64,000 bases of DNA from Alkalicella caledoniensis (GCF_014467015.1 NZ_CP058559.1:3631372-3695371); one strand, 5' to 3'. Shown: positions 35,127-45,442, counted from the first letter of the stretch. The notes: a model not told the origin generated them from the letters alone. Numbers and translations: made by a program.

Positions 35127-36935
35127 ATGAAAGGAACACTTATGTCCGCTTGGATGAATACAGCAAGAGAACTATACGGTGATGACATAGTAGAAAAGCA
35201 CATGAACCAAGCAAACTGGGACAAAGGACACATCATTAAACCATCAGAAGACATACCTGAAGAAATACCACTAAAAATAATTAAAGGTATAGCTACTGAG
35301 CTAGGAATAACAGTGTCTGAAATATGGCAAGCCATAGGTAAAAGAAATATCATGTCCTTCTTCAAACTGTACCCAAGCTTTTTTAAACAACAAAATCTAT
35401 ACTCTTTCCTAAGCTCCATGGACGACATACATACAATAATTACAAATAAGATGCCTGGAGCCACTCCCCCAAGACTTATAATGAAAGTTGTATCTAAAAA
35501 TGAAGCCACACTTCAATATATATCAAAGCGTGGAATGTTTGACTACCTCCAAGGTTTACTCTATGGTGCTGCAGACTACTTCAAGGAAAAAATAGAAGTA
35601 TCAACAGTATCTAAGTCAGAAGCCGAAGGCTCTGTAACCCTTAAGCTAACATTTGAACAACCCATAGTATCAAGGAAAAACTACCCTATAAATAAAGTCC
35701 TATCCTTGGGTTTTATAAAATCAGCTGAAGTAAAAATTGCAATTATGGCCACTGCCATAACTTCAATGGCAACACTAGGTATGTCACCCTTTGTTGAAAC
35801 AGATATAAGAACCTATGCTATCATTCCTATCTTTTTTATATCTTCATACATATCCTCTAAAATCATAAACTTACCACTAAAGAAGATTATGGCTTCATTG
35901 GACAACATAACCAACAAAAACTACTATGAAACAAACGAAATATATACTAAAGACCAATATGAAGCACTAAACAACAAGTTAAACCTATACAAAAACCTAT
36001 TAGTAAAAGACTTTGTTGCCTTTAAAGGACTTACAGATGAAATGGATTCCTTTGGCGAGACCTTTACAAAGATCTCTGCAGATATGAACGAAACCTCATC
36101 TGAGATATCCTTAGTTGTTGAACAAGTAGCAGCTGGAGCCATGAACCAAGCAGAAGAAACAGAGAATTCCGTATCCATACTAAACGATAACATCAACTCC
36201 CTTAAAGAGATTGTGGACAAAGAAAATGAAAGTAAAGATCTTCTCGAAGGAGTAGTTGGTGAAATCAACCAAGGCTACAATGATGTTAAACAGACAACAG
36301 AAAACCTACAAGCTATTATTTCACAGTTTTCACGCCTTAAAGACAATGGTGACAAACTAGAAGTAAAAACTAAAGACATAAACGAAGTTGTTGAAACAGT
36401 TACATCTATAGCTGAACAGACTAACCTACTAGCCCTTAACGCATCCATAGAAGCAGCTAGAGCTGGTGAACAAGGTAGAGGTTTTTCTGTGGTAGCTGAA
36501 GAAATCCGCAAGCTCGCCGAAGAATCCAAAAAAGCTGCAACAAGTATCACTGACGACTTAAACTCATTTACTGTGAGCATATCTGAAATAGTACAAGATA
36601 TAGAAAATCAATTTACTATACTAAAAGACGAAAGCAGCAAGCTAGAAAAAGTAGCTGACTCCAACTTCAAATCAACCCAAAGCATCCGTTCTGTTACAGA
36701 TAGCATAATAGAGATGATTGATCAGTTAACATTAGAAACCAACTCCATATCTAACATCTATCAAAAGATAGAAAACCTTGCAGCTATAGCTGAAGAAAAC
36801 TCAGCATCCTCCCAAGAGGTATCTGCAAACGTTACCCAGTATACTTACAAAATAATGGATATGTCCTCAAACATAAAGGAATTTAAGAAACTAACAGAAC
36901 AGTTCAAAGAAGACTTAGACACATACCAGATATAA
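35127..36935 (+). CDS. H-NOX heme sensor fused to a methyl-accepting chemotaxis protein
   Basis: 602 residues. The N-terminal 185 form an H-NOX (HNOB) heme domain. Proximal His102 and the YxSxR motif at 131-135 (YISKR) are at the same numbers as in the Thermoanaerobacter (Caldanaerobacter) tengcongensis H-NOX. So are Pro115 and the oxygen-stabilising pocket residues Trp9, Asn74 and Tyr140. Two membrane segments follow (about 192-215 and 230-252) with a very short loop, then a HAMP-like linker and a methyl-accepting domain with [20 protein letters not shown] at its tip. It should bind O2 or NO in the cytoplasm and steer the chemotaxis kinase, most simply for avoiding oxygen. The ATG has CGGAGG. 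A terminator follows at 36939. Confidence 0.93.
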   Translation: MKGTLMSAWMNTARELYGDDIVEKHMNQANWDKGHIIKPSEDIPEEIPLKIIKGIATELGITVSEIWQAIGKRNIMSFFKLYPSFFKQQNLYSFLSSMDDIHTIITNKMPGATPPRLIMKVVSKNEATLQYISKRGMFDYLQGLLYGAADYFKEKIEVSTVSKSEAEGSVTLKLTFEQPIVSRKNYPINKVLSLGFIKSAEVKIAIMATAITSMATLGMSPFVETDIRTYAIIPIFFISSYISSKIINLPLKKIMASLDNITNKNYYETNEIYTKDQYEALNNKLNLYKNLLVKDFVAFKGLTDEMDSFGETFTKISADMNETSSEISLVVEQVAAGAMNQAEETENSVSILNDNINSLKEIVDKENESKDLLEGVVGEINQGYNDVKQTTENLQAIISQFSRLKDNGDKLEVKTKDINEVVETVTSIAEQTNLLALNASIEAARAGEQGRGFSVVAEEIRKLAEESKKAATSITDDLNSFTVSISEIVQDIENQFTILKDESSKLEKVADSNFKSTQSIRSVTDSIIEMIDQLTLETNSISNIYQKIENLAAIAEENSASSQEVSANVTQYTYKIMDMSSNIKEFKKLTEQFKEDLDTYQI

Positions 36936-36938
36936 AGA

Positions 36939-36976
36939 AAATCCCATCTCCTCAATGAGAAGATGGGATTTTTTAA
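36939..36976 (+). terminator. Terminator between convergent genes
   Basis: AAAATCCCATCT-CCTCAATGAGA-AGATGGGATTTTTT. It can serve the chemoreceptor gene and, on the other strand, the cohesin gene. Confidence 0.85.
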
Positions 36977-36977
36977 A

Positions 36978-38855
36978 TTACATGGTTCTTGTTTTCTTAC
37001 CAACCTTAGAAACTATTATATCCTTTGAGAAGAAACCACCTGCAAAGCCTACTACCAGTGACAAGAATATAAATCCTAGTAAACCACCAGTACCTAGAGG
37101 TTTTTTATCACCACCAGTTATGGAATTCATATCCTCCATAAGTATAAACCTGCTCCAGTGATTCAACTTAGCCCGGACCACTCCTGCTTCTGAATCAATC
37201 TCACTTGGGACAACCTCCCAAGCATCTGTATCTGGATTGAACCAGTAAACAGAAACATTTTCTAAGTTTAGTTCCCTCATTTTATCAAAATAAAACTCTT
37301 TAACAATTTCTCCATTAAAGTTTTTAATTTTATTACCATCTACTTCTAAGAAAAACTCATATACAGGACTTAGGGGAATAAACCCAGATGGTGTCCCGTG
37401 CTGAACCTTATTGACAATAATTGTAAAGTACTCTGCATTTTCCTGTCCATTTTCCTTTAAGGTAGACTGAATAACATCTCGCCCTAAAACCATAGAAAAA
37501 TCATCGTTTGTAAACTCTAAATCATTTTCACCTAACAAGATATAGGCAGGGAAAACAAAAGTATTTTCATTAACTAAGATAGGATTGAATGTGGAAACAG
37601 CTTCATCCCCTGTTCTGGGATTAACAATTACTTTAAAAGATGCTTTATGTCCTCCATCAGCTGAAGTTACTGTTATGGTAGCTTCTCCAGGTACAAGGCC
37701 TCTAAAGTTACCTTCAGCGTCAACAATTACTATAGAGGTATCACTACTTTCAAAACTTAGACCCTTATTACTAGCATTATCTGGTTTAAACTCAACAGTG
37801 TTTTTGTTTACCTCACCTACTACAATTGAAACTTCACTGTTTGCTACACTAATCCCTTCAACAGGTAAAGTAGTAACAACCTTGACTTTCATGGTGGCAG
37901 TTCTGTTTCCTTCTTCTGTAATTACAGTAATAGTAGCTTCCCCTGCTTTAACACCAGTAACTCTACCATTATTATCTACAGTTGCTACAGAGGTATCGCT
38001 GCTACTCCATGTTACTTTTTTGTTATTGGCATTGGAAGGAGTAATATTTGCAGTAAGATTATTTGAAGTGTTAATCAAGATAGTAGAATTCCCTTGTATA
38101 CTAACACCTGTTACCCTTGCAGTCACATTGACACTGGCTGTGGCAACTTTATTACCTGATTGGGTTGTTGCAGATATATTTGCACTACCTGGGCCCACGG
38201 CTTTTACATTACCATTTGAATCAACTGTTGCTACATTTGTATTGCTGGATCTCCAATTTATATTCTTATTAGTTGCATTTGCTGGTGTAACAGTGGCAGT
38301 CAGTCTTTCAGACTGGCCCACATCTAAGCTTAATGAAGATTTACTAAGGGTAACTCCTGTAGCTGTTATAACTTGTCTTACAGTACCATTACTTATATTC
38401 CCAACACTATCCCCTGAGAAAATAACATTCCTTAGTCTTAAACTGCTTTGCTTTTCACCTTTAACTTTAAAGGTTACTGTAGCAATAGTACCTGATCCCT
38501 TTAAGAAAATCCTCTCTGGGTTTGTAGATCCACCTGTAATTTTCAATCGGGAGCCTGTAAACTGAGGGTTACTGAAGAAAAGATAATTATCTCCATTACT
38601 AATCAAGTTACCTCTGCGAATGTTAGTTACCTCCACATGGCTTGGGTCATATTCCAGCTCTAGCTCAAATCCTGAAACATTTGTGGCATTAGCCAGTCTA
38701 ATCTCCACTGTCACCTCGCTGCCTATTACGCCATCTACAGAAGTTACACTAATATTTGCACTAGAAGCTAATGCTATTTGAGGAACAAAAATATTACCAA
38801 AGGTATTTAAAATAAGTAATGCAAAACAAATACGCGCGAACATTTTTTTAATCAT
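36978..38855 (-). CDS. Membrane-anchored cohesin protein with three Big_2 domains
   Basis: 625 residues from ATG 38855 (a GTG six bases earlier is possible). After a signal peptide, residues about 32-165 form a type I cohesin-like fold (VDGVIGSEVTVEIRL, GFELELEYDPSHVEVTN, GSGTIATVTFKV). Three bacterial Ig-like Big_2 domains follow (each with NATNKNINWRSSNTNVATVD-type sequence; about 168-412), then an unassigned beta-rich part (HWSRFILMED) and a C-terminal membrane helix (about 595-617) with a basic tail. The protein thus stays on the membrane with the cohesin outside. The next gene upstream on the same strand encodes an amidase with a complete dockerin, the classical binding partner of cohesins. 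Confidence 0.85.
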   Translation of the reverse strand: MIKKMFARICFALLILNTFGNIFVPQIALASSANISVTSVDGVIGSEVTVEIRLANATNVSGFELELEYDPSHVEVTNIRRGNLISNGDNYLFFSNPQFTGSRLKITGGSTNPERIFLKGSGTIATVTFKVKGEKQSSLRLRNVIFSGDSVGNISNGTVRQVITATGVTLSKSSLSLDVGQSERLTATVTPANATNKNINWRSSNTNVATVDSNGNVKAVGPGSANISATTQSGNKVATASVNVTARVTGVSIQGNSTILINTSNNLTANITPSNANNKKVTWSSSDTSVATVDNNGRVTGVKAGEATITVITEEGNRTATMKVKVVTTLPVEGISVANSEVSIVVGEVNKNTVEFKPDNASNKGLSFESSDTSIVIVDAEGNFRGLVPGEATITVTSADGGHKASFKVIVNPRTGDEAVSTFNPILVNENTFVFPAYILLGENDLEFTNDDFSMVLGRDVIQSTLKENGQENAEYFTIIVNKVQHGTPSGFIPLSPVYEFFLEVDGNKIKNFNGEIVKEFYFDKMRELNLENVSVYWFNPDTDAWEVVPSEIDSEAGVVRAKLNHWSRFILMEDMNSITGGDKKPLGTGGLLGFIFLSLVVGFAGGFFSKDIIVSKVGKKTRTM

Positions 38856-39023
38856 TAACACACTTCCCTCTCTCCCTAAATTGTTTAAATATAGATTATT
38901 TTTCCTCAGACGTAAAAGATGAAAATTCAGCCTATATTATATTCGAGATTTTTGTAAGATTTCCTTCAACTAATATCCAATCATAATGCATAATTTTGCC
39001 GACAAAATACGACATGTCTAAAG

Positions 39024-39055
39024 AAAAAATAGGGTTGTAAAACCCTATTTTTTAT
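39024..39055 (-). terminator. Terminator overlapping the end of the amidase gene
   Basis: AAAAAATAGGGTT pairs with AACCCTATTTTTT around GTAA; the stop codon lies within the stem. It separates the amidase from the cohesin gene. Confidence 0.85.
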
Positions 39056-41039
39056 CAACCACTTTGAAATATTCAATTATTGCTTCCGTTATAAGTCTTG
39101 CCCTTTTGGCTTGCTCTACAGGATTTGCAGCTAGTGTTACATCTTCTTTATTGGTTACAAAGCCTGCCTCTAACAAAATGGCGGGGATGTTGGGCCAACG
39201 TGTCATGTAATAATTGGTATCATAGGGAGCACTACGTTCCCTCAAACCAGATTTTATCAATGCTTGATATACTTTATCGGCAAGAACTATACTATTTTTA
39301 GCTACTTGACTGGGGTTACTACTATATGCCCTTGCCCCTGTACTAAATGTCAATGAACGTAAAGTTCCATTATCATTGATAATATAGCCACCTTCATTAC
39401 CTTTAGAAGTATCTATCTCACCAACATAAGGATATTTTTTACCATTCCAAAGAACGTAAACATCTTTAGTGGTAACTGCAGGTCTATATGTACTATAGAA
39501 AACTGAGGCACCTCGCACACTTTGATTGGTACTACCATCATGGTGTACACTGATAAAAATATCTGCATTAGATTTATTGATTGTTGGTATCCTATCAGCC
39601 ATTTCGATGGTTATATTGTTGAAAGGTTGTCTTGTAAACAATACAGTTGCTCCTGCTGCCCTAAGTTCTTTGGCAATAGCGTCAGAAAGCTGATCATTTA
39701 ATAACCTTTCGTGATAACCATGTGCTACTGCACCAGGGTCCCTCCCACCATGCCCGGGGTCAAGCATAACAACCTTACCAGAAAGGGGACCTTTACCTAA
39801 ATTAGCATCTCCAACTATATGACGCAAAACTAAAATTGCATCATTGATGTTAACGTTGCCATCAAAATTAACATCACCTGCAGTTAAGTTAAACCCCGTA
39901 AGCTTAGCCTGACCTACAACATATCGAAGGATCTGTATAGCGTCGTTAATATCTACCCTGCCATCAAGATTGACATCACCCACTGGATATACATCTATAA
40001 CTATTTCCTGAAGAAGCTTTCCTGTTTGGTCTTTTGCTTGAATAGTTGTTTTACCAGCTTTATGACCTGTGATTACTCCATCTTTTAAGGAAACGATAGA
40101 GCTATCAACAACACTCCAGATAACGACGTCAGTTGTATTTTTCGGGGATACTTCATAAACAAGTTCAGCAGTACCATCAACTAATAACTTTATATTCTTT
40201 GAAGGCACAGTAACCTTTTCCACTGGAATTTTCTCGTTTTCAATATTAACAGTATAAGTTTTCTTACTTCCATTATCAGCTGTAACTACAATATCTATCT
40301 TACTGGCAGTTACTGAAGTTTGGACATTTGCAAACTCATTAGCCTTTGTTACAACAACAGAACTTTGATTTAATGTCTCCCCTACCTTTTTCAAGTAATT
40401 ATAACTTAGCTTATTACTTGAAAAGCCTTCAATAGGCTTACCATTGATCACAATTCCACTGAGGTTTGCATTGTCACTTTTTACAACTGTAATATCAAAA
40501 CTAGCTGCCATGGTAGAATCTCCAACAGCTCTTGTAATGGTAACTGGGAAAACACCAGCTACTTTGGGAGATCCAGACAACAATCCATTTGGACTAAAGC
40601 TAATTCCCTCTGGGAGAGTACCGTTCATTTCTAAATTCTCTGCATCAGCGAATAGATAAAAATTAACTTGTTCTCCTCTTTTGAAAGTTGGATTACTTAC
40701 TTGCTCAATAAGAGTTATATCACCTAACACCACTTCTGTACTCACATCAATAGAATTTATTATTAAGTTCCATTTACCTAAAGCGTTAAAGGCTATCTCG
40801 TAGACACCTTCTTCTACTTCCAATGAAAAAAATCCTTCTTCATTTGTAGTTGTTTTTCCTACAACTGATCCTTTTATAAACTCTACTTCTACGGAATTGA
40901 TGGGGCTTCCATCCTCAGCTATAACTCTACCACTGACTATGAAGGTGTTAGGTATTTCATTAGTCCCTAGAGCAATAACATCTCCAACCATTGAAAAAGA
41001 CAAAATTAAACATAAAATAATAGCAAAAACTCTTCTCAA
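39045..41039 (-). CDS. Dockerin-bearing N-acetylmuramoyl-L-alanine amidase
   Basis: 664 residues from TTG 41039 behind GGGGGGAA. Order: signal peptide; a carboxypeptidase-regulatory-like beta domain (about 33-110); a putative Ig domain (TLPEGISFSPNGLLSGSP); a cadherin-like domain (ANLSGIVINGKPIEGF); a Big_2-like domain; a dockerin type I (about 353-412, GDVNLDGRVDINDAI and GDVNFDGNVNINDAI); and an Amidase_3 domain (about 420-660) with DPGHGGRDPG, HERLLN, SVHHDG and LLEAGFVTN, which give the zinc ligands and catalytic Glu. It should cut between muramic acid and the peptide stem. Dockerins are usually C-terminal on plant-wall enzymes; here one sits in the middle of a wall hydrolase, next to a cohesin gene. 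Confidence 0.93.
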   Translation of the reverse strand: MRRVFAIILCLILSFSMVGDVIALGTNEIPNTFIVSGRVIAEDGSPINSVEVEFIKGSVVGKTTTNEEGFFSLEVEEGVYEIAFNALGKWNLIINSIDVSTEVVLGDITLIEQVSNPTFKRGEQVNFYLFADAENLEMNGTLPEGISFSPNGLLSGSPKVAGVFPVTITRAVGDSTMAASFDITVVKSDNANLSGIVINGKPIEGFSSNKLSYNYLKKVGETLNQSSVVVTKANEFANVQTSVTASKIDIVVTADNGSKKTYTVNIENEKIPVEKVTVPSKNIKLLVDGTAELVYEVSPKNTTDVVIWSVVDSSIVSLKDGVITGHKAGKTTIQAKDQTGKLLQEIVIDVYPVGDVNLDGRVDINDAIQILRYVVGQAKLTGFNLTAGDVNFDGNVNINDAILVLRHIVGDANLGKGPLSGKVVMLDPGHGGRDPGAVAHGYHERLLNDQLSDAIAKELRAAGATVLFTRQPFNNITIEMADRIPTINKSNADIFISVHHDGSTNQSVRGASVFYSTYRPAVTTKDVYVLWNGKKYPYVGEIDTSKGNEGGYIINDNGTLRSLTFSTGARAYSSNPSQVAKNSIVLADKVYQALIKSGLRERSAPYDTNYYMTRWPNIPAILLEAGFVTNKEDVTLAANPVEQAKRARLITEAIIEYFKVVDKK

Positions 41040-41378
41040 CTATTTCCCCCCTCTCCCACTTGTAAAATTTAACACTTATTTATATTCGATACAATATAAA
41101 AAAATCCTCTAATTTTGTCACAAATTTACAGAAGATGAAAATAAGAAGTCAGGAAAAACTATTAATAGATTAAATCCCAGCATCCAGAGCTCTAAGCATT
41201 AATCTCACTTTTTATACCTGTGTCTAAGCAGCTAACAATATTGCATTTTACTTTTGCGAAGCAAACCTGTCGCGAAGCGAATCCTGCTGCCGAAGGCAAG
41301 CTTTAAACAAACAAAATGCATACAAGAAAGAACTTCTACAAAATATATAAAAGAATACATACAAAGGAGTTGAATTAA
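41040..41378. other. Intergenic region with mini-hairpin array B
   Basis: No gene and no clear promoter. The left part is the leader of the divergent amidase gene. Array B fills 41253-41310. The last 15 bases hold AAAGGAG for the transporter gene. Confidence 0.5.
41253..41310. repeat. Mini-hairpin array B
   Basis: Three modules in a row: TTGC-GAA-GCAA, linker ACCTG, TCGC-GAA-GCGA, linker ATCCTGC, TGCC-GAA-GGCA. Each keeps the GAA loop and full pairing while the stem changes. Related to arrays at 26972, 47287 and 51447. Confidence 0.7.
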
Positions 41379-42908
41379 ATGACCAGAAAAAGAAACTTTG
41401 GTGATAGTATATTGGGAGGTATAGAGAAAGTCGGTAATAAACTACCACATCCCATAACGCTTTTCTTTTTACTAGCCGGTCTTACATTAGTCCTCTCTTG
41501 GATTGTCAGCATGCTTGGAATAACTGTTGTACATCCCACAACTGGTGAAACTGTAGAGGCAGTTAACCTTCTTTCCAGAGAGGGGATACAAAATATATTT
41601 GGTAGAGCAGTTACGAACTTTACTGGCTTTGCTCCATTAGGGACAGTGCTAGTGGCAATGCTAGGAGTTGGAGTTGCAGACAGAACAGGGCTAATTAAAG
41701 CACTGATTAAAGTATTAGTCCTTGGGGCACCAGATGCACTGCTAACTGCGGCTGTTGTATTTGCAGGTATTATGTCTAACATAGCGTCAGATGCTGGCTA
41801 TGTAGTACTTGTACCCCTAGGTGCAATAATATTTGCAGTTAAAGGAAGACATCCTTTAGTAGGACTTGCAGCAGCCTTTGCAGGAGTTTCCGGTGGTTTT
41901 AGTGCAAACCTACTTCTTTCCACTATTGATCCTTTGCTTGCAGGTCTAACAGCAGAATCTGCGCAGCTTTTAGATCCAACCTATGCAGTACCACCTACTG
42001 TCAACTGGTACTTCATGATAGCTTCTACTTTTTTAGTAACACTTGTGGCCACATGGGTAACAGAAAGAATCGTGGCACCTCGCCTAGGTGAATACAAAGG
42101 CGAGCACATAGATCAACTAGACGAAGTGACAAGTGCAGAGAAAAAAGGCTTAGTATGGGCTCTGATAGCCATGCTACTGGTAGCAGCTTTTTTCGCTGCA
42201 TTGACAGTACCGGCCAATGGTATCCTTAGAAATGACCAAGGAGAAATAATTGCAGGGAATTCTCCCTTTGTTCAAAGTATGGTACCGATAATTGCCTTGA
42301 TGTTCCTGATCCCAGGCCTTGCCTTTGGTGTGGCTGTGGGCAATGTAAAAAGTGATGGTGACGTGGCAACCTATCTATCAAAGTCCATGCAAGAAATGGG
42401 CGGATATATAGCTCTAGCCTTTGCTGCAGGTCAATTCGTTGCATATTTCGGATGGTCAAACATCGGGACAATACTGGCTGTATCTGGAGCCGAATTCCTC
42501 CAGGCCATAAATCTAACTGGCCTCCCTCTTATAATAATGTTCATTATAGTAGCAGGCTTTATAAACCTATTCTTAGGAAGTGCTTCTGCTAAATGGGCAA
42601 TCATGGCCCCTGTATTCGTACCACTATTTATGCAACTGAACTACAGCCCAGAATTTACACAAATGGCATATAGGATTGGTGACTCAGTTACAAACATTAT
42701 CTCGCCACTGATGCCCTACTTTGCCATAATCATTGCTTTTGCAGAAAAATATGACCACAACATAGGTATTGGGACACTTATCTCTACAATGCTCCCTTAC
42801 GCAATTGCTTTGCTAATAGCGTGGATATTGCTATTAGTACTATGGTTCTTATTACAACTGCCAATAGGACCAGGAGGAACCATTTTCCTAGGCATGTTGT
42901 TGATGTAA
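41379..42908 (+). CDS. AbgT-family transporter
   Basis: 509 residues with about 11-13 membrane segments. It matches the AbgT family (PHPITLFFLLAG near residue 25; SNIASDAGYVVLVPLGA; GGFSANLLLSTIDPLLAG; SASAKWAIMAPVFVPL), whose studied members take up p-aminobenzoyl-glutamate or pump out sulfonamides with a cation gradient. No abgA or abgB hydrolase lies nearby, though peptidases are encoded elsewhere in the window, so the substrate is open. The ATG follows AAAGGAG. A terminator follows at 42985. Confidence 0.92.
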   Translation: MTRKRNFGDSILGGIEKVGNKLPHPITLFFLLAGLTLVLSWIVSMLGITVVHPTTGETVEAVNLLSREGIQNIFGRAVTNFTGFAPLGTVLVAMLGVGVADRTGLIKALIKVLVLGAPDALLTAAVVFAGIMSNIASDAGYVVLVPLGAIIFAVKGRHPLVGLAAAFAGVSGGFSANLLLSTIDPLLAGLTAESAQLLDPTYAVPPTVNWYFMIASTFLVTLVATWVTERIVAPRLGEYKGEHIDQLDEVTSAEKKGLVWALIAMLLVAAFFAALTVPANGILRNDQGEIIAGNSPFVQSMVPIIALMFLIPGLAFGVAVGNVKSDGDVATYLSKSMQEMGGYIALAFAAGQFVAYFGWSNIGTILAVSGAEFLQAINLTGLPLIIMFIIVAGFINLFLGSASAKWAIMAPVFVPLFMQLNYSPEFTQMAYRIGDSVTNIISPLMPYFAIIIAFAEKYDHNIGIGTLISTMLPYAIALLIAWILLLVLWFLLQLPIGPGGTIFLGMLLM

Positions 42909-42984
42909 AATATCTTCTAATATGTGCATGCAGGACTCAAATTCTGTCCATACAACGATTTCACAATTATAACTACACACCTAA

Positions 42985-43021
42985 CAAAAAAAGGAGTGGC
43001 TCAATTTGAGTCGCTCCTTTG
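42985..43021. terminator. Terminator after the AbgT transporter
   Basis: AAAAGGAGTGGCTCAA pairs with TTGAGTCGCTCCTTT (one mismatch), between convergent genes. Confidence 0.8.
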
Positions 43022-43069
43022 ACTTAACCACTTATATGTACTGGTTAGAACATATAATAACCTTAGTTA

Positions 43070-43432
43070 CTATTCTTCTACTTCACCTATTGATTTTCCA
43101 CAATGGGCGCAGAATTTAGCTTCTGGTACAAACCTTTGGCCACAGTCACATAGGTTTAAAGTATTTTGTAGCTCTTTCTCTTTAACAGCAATATTTTCAT
43201 CTATATCTTGTATAACTAAACACTTAGAAACTATCTCATCTGCGCTTAATTTATCATCGGAAAAGCGCACATAAACAAGTTTTCCTAAATCTGTAAGCAT
43301 GCCTGTCTTATGAGCCCTAAGGGCAGAAATCTCCTTTTTAATCCTAGAGCTCTCTATCATGGTAGTAGACTTCTCACTAACATTAGAAACACCCTTACTA
43401 ACACTATCCTTAACCTTATTAAAAAAATCCAC
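43070..43432 (-). CDS. Zinc-ribbon protein with N-terminal helical region
   Basis: 120 residues from GTG 43432 behind GGGGGTG (neighbouring GTT/GTG codons leave the start slightly unsure). The N-terminal 90 residues are helical and charged (DFFNKVKDSVSKGVSNVSEK). The C-terminal 35 form a zinc ribbon with CDCGQRF and CAHCGKS. No membrane segment remains with this start. The type is common in Firmicutes without known function. It may be related to the zinc-ribbon proteins of the SPFH operon at 57-59.7 kb. Confidence 0.72.
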   Translation of the reverse strand: MDFFNKVKDSVSKGVSNVSEKSTTMIESSRIKKEISALRAHKTGMLTDLGKLVYVRFSDDKLSADEIVSKCLVIQDIDENIAVKEKELQNTLNLCDCGQRFVPEAKFCAHCGKSIGEVEE

Positions 43433-43495
43433 AACAACACCCCCAAACAAATCATTTACTAAAATTATATAGATAAAATACAAAAATAAGTACAA

Positions 43496-43927
43496 AAAAT
43501 AAAAAACTTAACAAAAAGTCACAGAAGAAACTTTCATATAACACGGGCTAAATAAGCTACATAATTCTGTCCCCAACGGTGTACATACTGCCACAACAGG
43601 AGTCAAAAATACCCTATTTGTTCTCTATTTGTCACTGCCCAATATCATAACCCCATTCGCCCGTGATGCCCGAAGGGCGCCGTGTCAAAAAGACTTTAAT
43701 GTCTTGACAGAATATGGCCCGTGACTATTTAAAATAGGTTCTAACTCTTTTGCATTTAGTTAGTAACAATAATACATTCTATATCAAATAAAAAGTCACA
43801 GAAGAAACTTTCATATAACACGGGCTAAATAAGCTACATAATTCTGTCCCCAACGGTGTACATACTGCCACAACAGGAGTCAAAAACACTCTATAGTCAT
43901 TACCCAATATCATAACCCCAGCAACAC
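43496..43927. repeat. Two copies of the 254-bp repeat family
   Basis: A left half (about 43516-43610, with AACACGGGCTAAATAAGC and CGGTGTACATACTGCCACAA) is followed by a right half (43646-43730, GATGCCCGAAGGGCGCCGTG to ATGGCCCGTGACTAT), then a second left half (43794-43890) that is nearly identical to the first over about 95 bases and runs into the murJ end. No gene. Confidence 0.8.
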
Positions 43928-45442
43928 TTACCTCGCCCTAAGTCTCCTCTTAACACCTGAAGTAATACTGTCCACAGCATCAATGCGTAACAAAAACACA
44001 AGGACAAAATACACAACAGCACCTACACCAATAGCAGCAACAAGGGCCACACTAGCACTAAAATCATTTAAAATAGCGTAAACAACCCTAGCAACAACTC
44101 CCATGACCCCCGAAGCAATGCAAATCTTAGCAAAAGACTCGCCAATATTTTTCAAGCCCAAATAGCCTACCTTCTTTCTCAAACTTATAAATAAAAGCCC
44201 CGTACAAAAAAGAGCAGAAATACTTGTAGCTAGAGCAAGACCGCCTATACCTAAAAAAGCAGAAAGAACAAAGTTTAATACAATATTTACAACAACAGAA
44301 ATAGCAGCGTTGATCTTAGGTGTCTTAGTGTCTTGTAAAGAATAGAAGGCCCTAGTTAAAACCTCCCTTAAGCCATAGCCAATCATCCCTATGGAATAGA
44401 AGAACAAAGCAGTAGATGTCATTTTAAGGGCTTGTCCATCGAAAGAACCCCTACCAAATAAAAGTTCAACTATTGGTTGAGCAAAAAGCATAGAACCCAC
44501 AGCTGCTGGTACAACAAGAAGGTTAGTACCACTGATAGCCTCACCAAGAGACTTTTTCAAACCATCCATATTATTCTCTGCAGCCATTTTAGAAATCATA
44601 GGATACATAGCTGTGGAGATAGAAACAACAAAAATACCAAAAACAAAACCATTTAGCCTACTGGCATAGTTAAGGGCAGAAATCCCCCCAACTGCCAAAC
44701 GAGAGGCTAATGTCCTATCCACTAACTTGTTAATCTGATTAACAGAAGACCCTAAAATAACAGGCATGGCTAAATATAAGATTTTCTTTATATTCTCATC
44801 CTTAATGTTTAGATTGAACTTATGCTTATAACCTACATCTTTAACAAATGGTACTAAAAGTAATAGCTGCAAAATCATTGCTAAAACAACCCCATAGGAT
44901 AAGAAAATAGTATCTACGGAGCTACTTAGTACTATTGAAATAATAATAGCAAAGTTAAAAGGAAACCCAGTTAAAGCTGGAATACCAAAATTATTGTTAA
45001 CCTGTAGATAAGCAGTAAAAACATATGTCAATCCTGAAAAGTAAATACCAAACAAAGTAACACGGGAAAAGCGAACAGCTAATGCAAGGGTATCGCCTTC
45101 AAAACCCGATGCAAACATACGCACAACAGGAGCTGTAAAGATCATACCAAATATAAAAAAGCCAGTACAAAGTACTAATGTTATGTTTGTTAGATTACTA
45201 GTAAACCTATTAGCCTGTCTTGGCCCTTGGTTTTTCTTTATGCCACTATACATGGGAACAAAGCAAGTGGCAATGGCTGCACCAATAAATGCAAATATAG
45301 TCTGAGGGATAGTAAGAGAAATTAAATAAGCATCACTAATAGCTGATGCCCCGTAAAAATACGAAAGTGTAATTTCCCTACCAAAACCCACAAACTTAGA
45401 AACAATTGTCAAAATCATCAACAAAATTGCCGTCTTCTTCAT
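43928..45442 (-). CDS. murJ: Lipid II flippase MurJ
   Basis: 504 residues from ATG 45442 behind GGGGGAT; the frame extends 20 codons upstream without a site. About 14 membrane segments; the family start (TIVSKFVGFGREITLSYFYGAS), the early arginine in the central cavity (GFGRE), GLTYVFTAYLQVNNNFGIPA and LREVLTRAFYSLQDTKTP are all typical of MurJ/MviN. It moves the lipid-linked peptidoglycan precursor across the membrane. It lies between two stretches of the 254-bp repeat family. Being a MATE-fold protein, a capsule exporter is an alternative, but the motifs favour MurJ. Confidence 0.92.
   Translation of the reverse strand: MKKTAILLMILTIVSKFVGFGREITLSYFYGASAISDAYLISLTIPQTIFAFIGAAIATCFVPMYSGIKKNQGPRQANRFTSNLTNITLVLCTGFFIFGMIFTAPVVRMFASGFEGDTLALAVRFSRVTLFGIYFSGLTYVFTAYLQVNNNFGIPALTGFPFNFAIIISIVLSSSVDTIFLSYGVVLAMILQLLLLVPFVKDVGYKHKFNLNIKDENIKKILYLAMPVILGSSVNQINKLVDRTLASRLAVGGISALNYASRLNGFVFGIFVVSISTAMYPMISKMAAENNMDGLKKSLGEAISGTNLLVVPAAVGSMLFAQPIVELLFGRGSFDGQALKMTSTALFFYSIGMIGYGLREVLTRAFYSLQDTKTPKINAAISVVVNIVLNFVLSAFLGIGGLALATSISALFCTGLLFISLRKKVGYLGLKNIGESFAKICIASGVMGVVARVVYAILNDFSASVALVAAIGVGAVVYFVLVFLLRIDAVDSITSGVKRRLRAR

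Noticed and set aside
37585..38565. 326-codon plus-strand open frame
   Set aside because: It is antisense to the cohesin/Big_2 gene, whose Thr/Val/Ser-rich codons leave the opposite frame open; the minus-strand product has clear domains.
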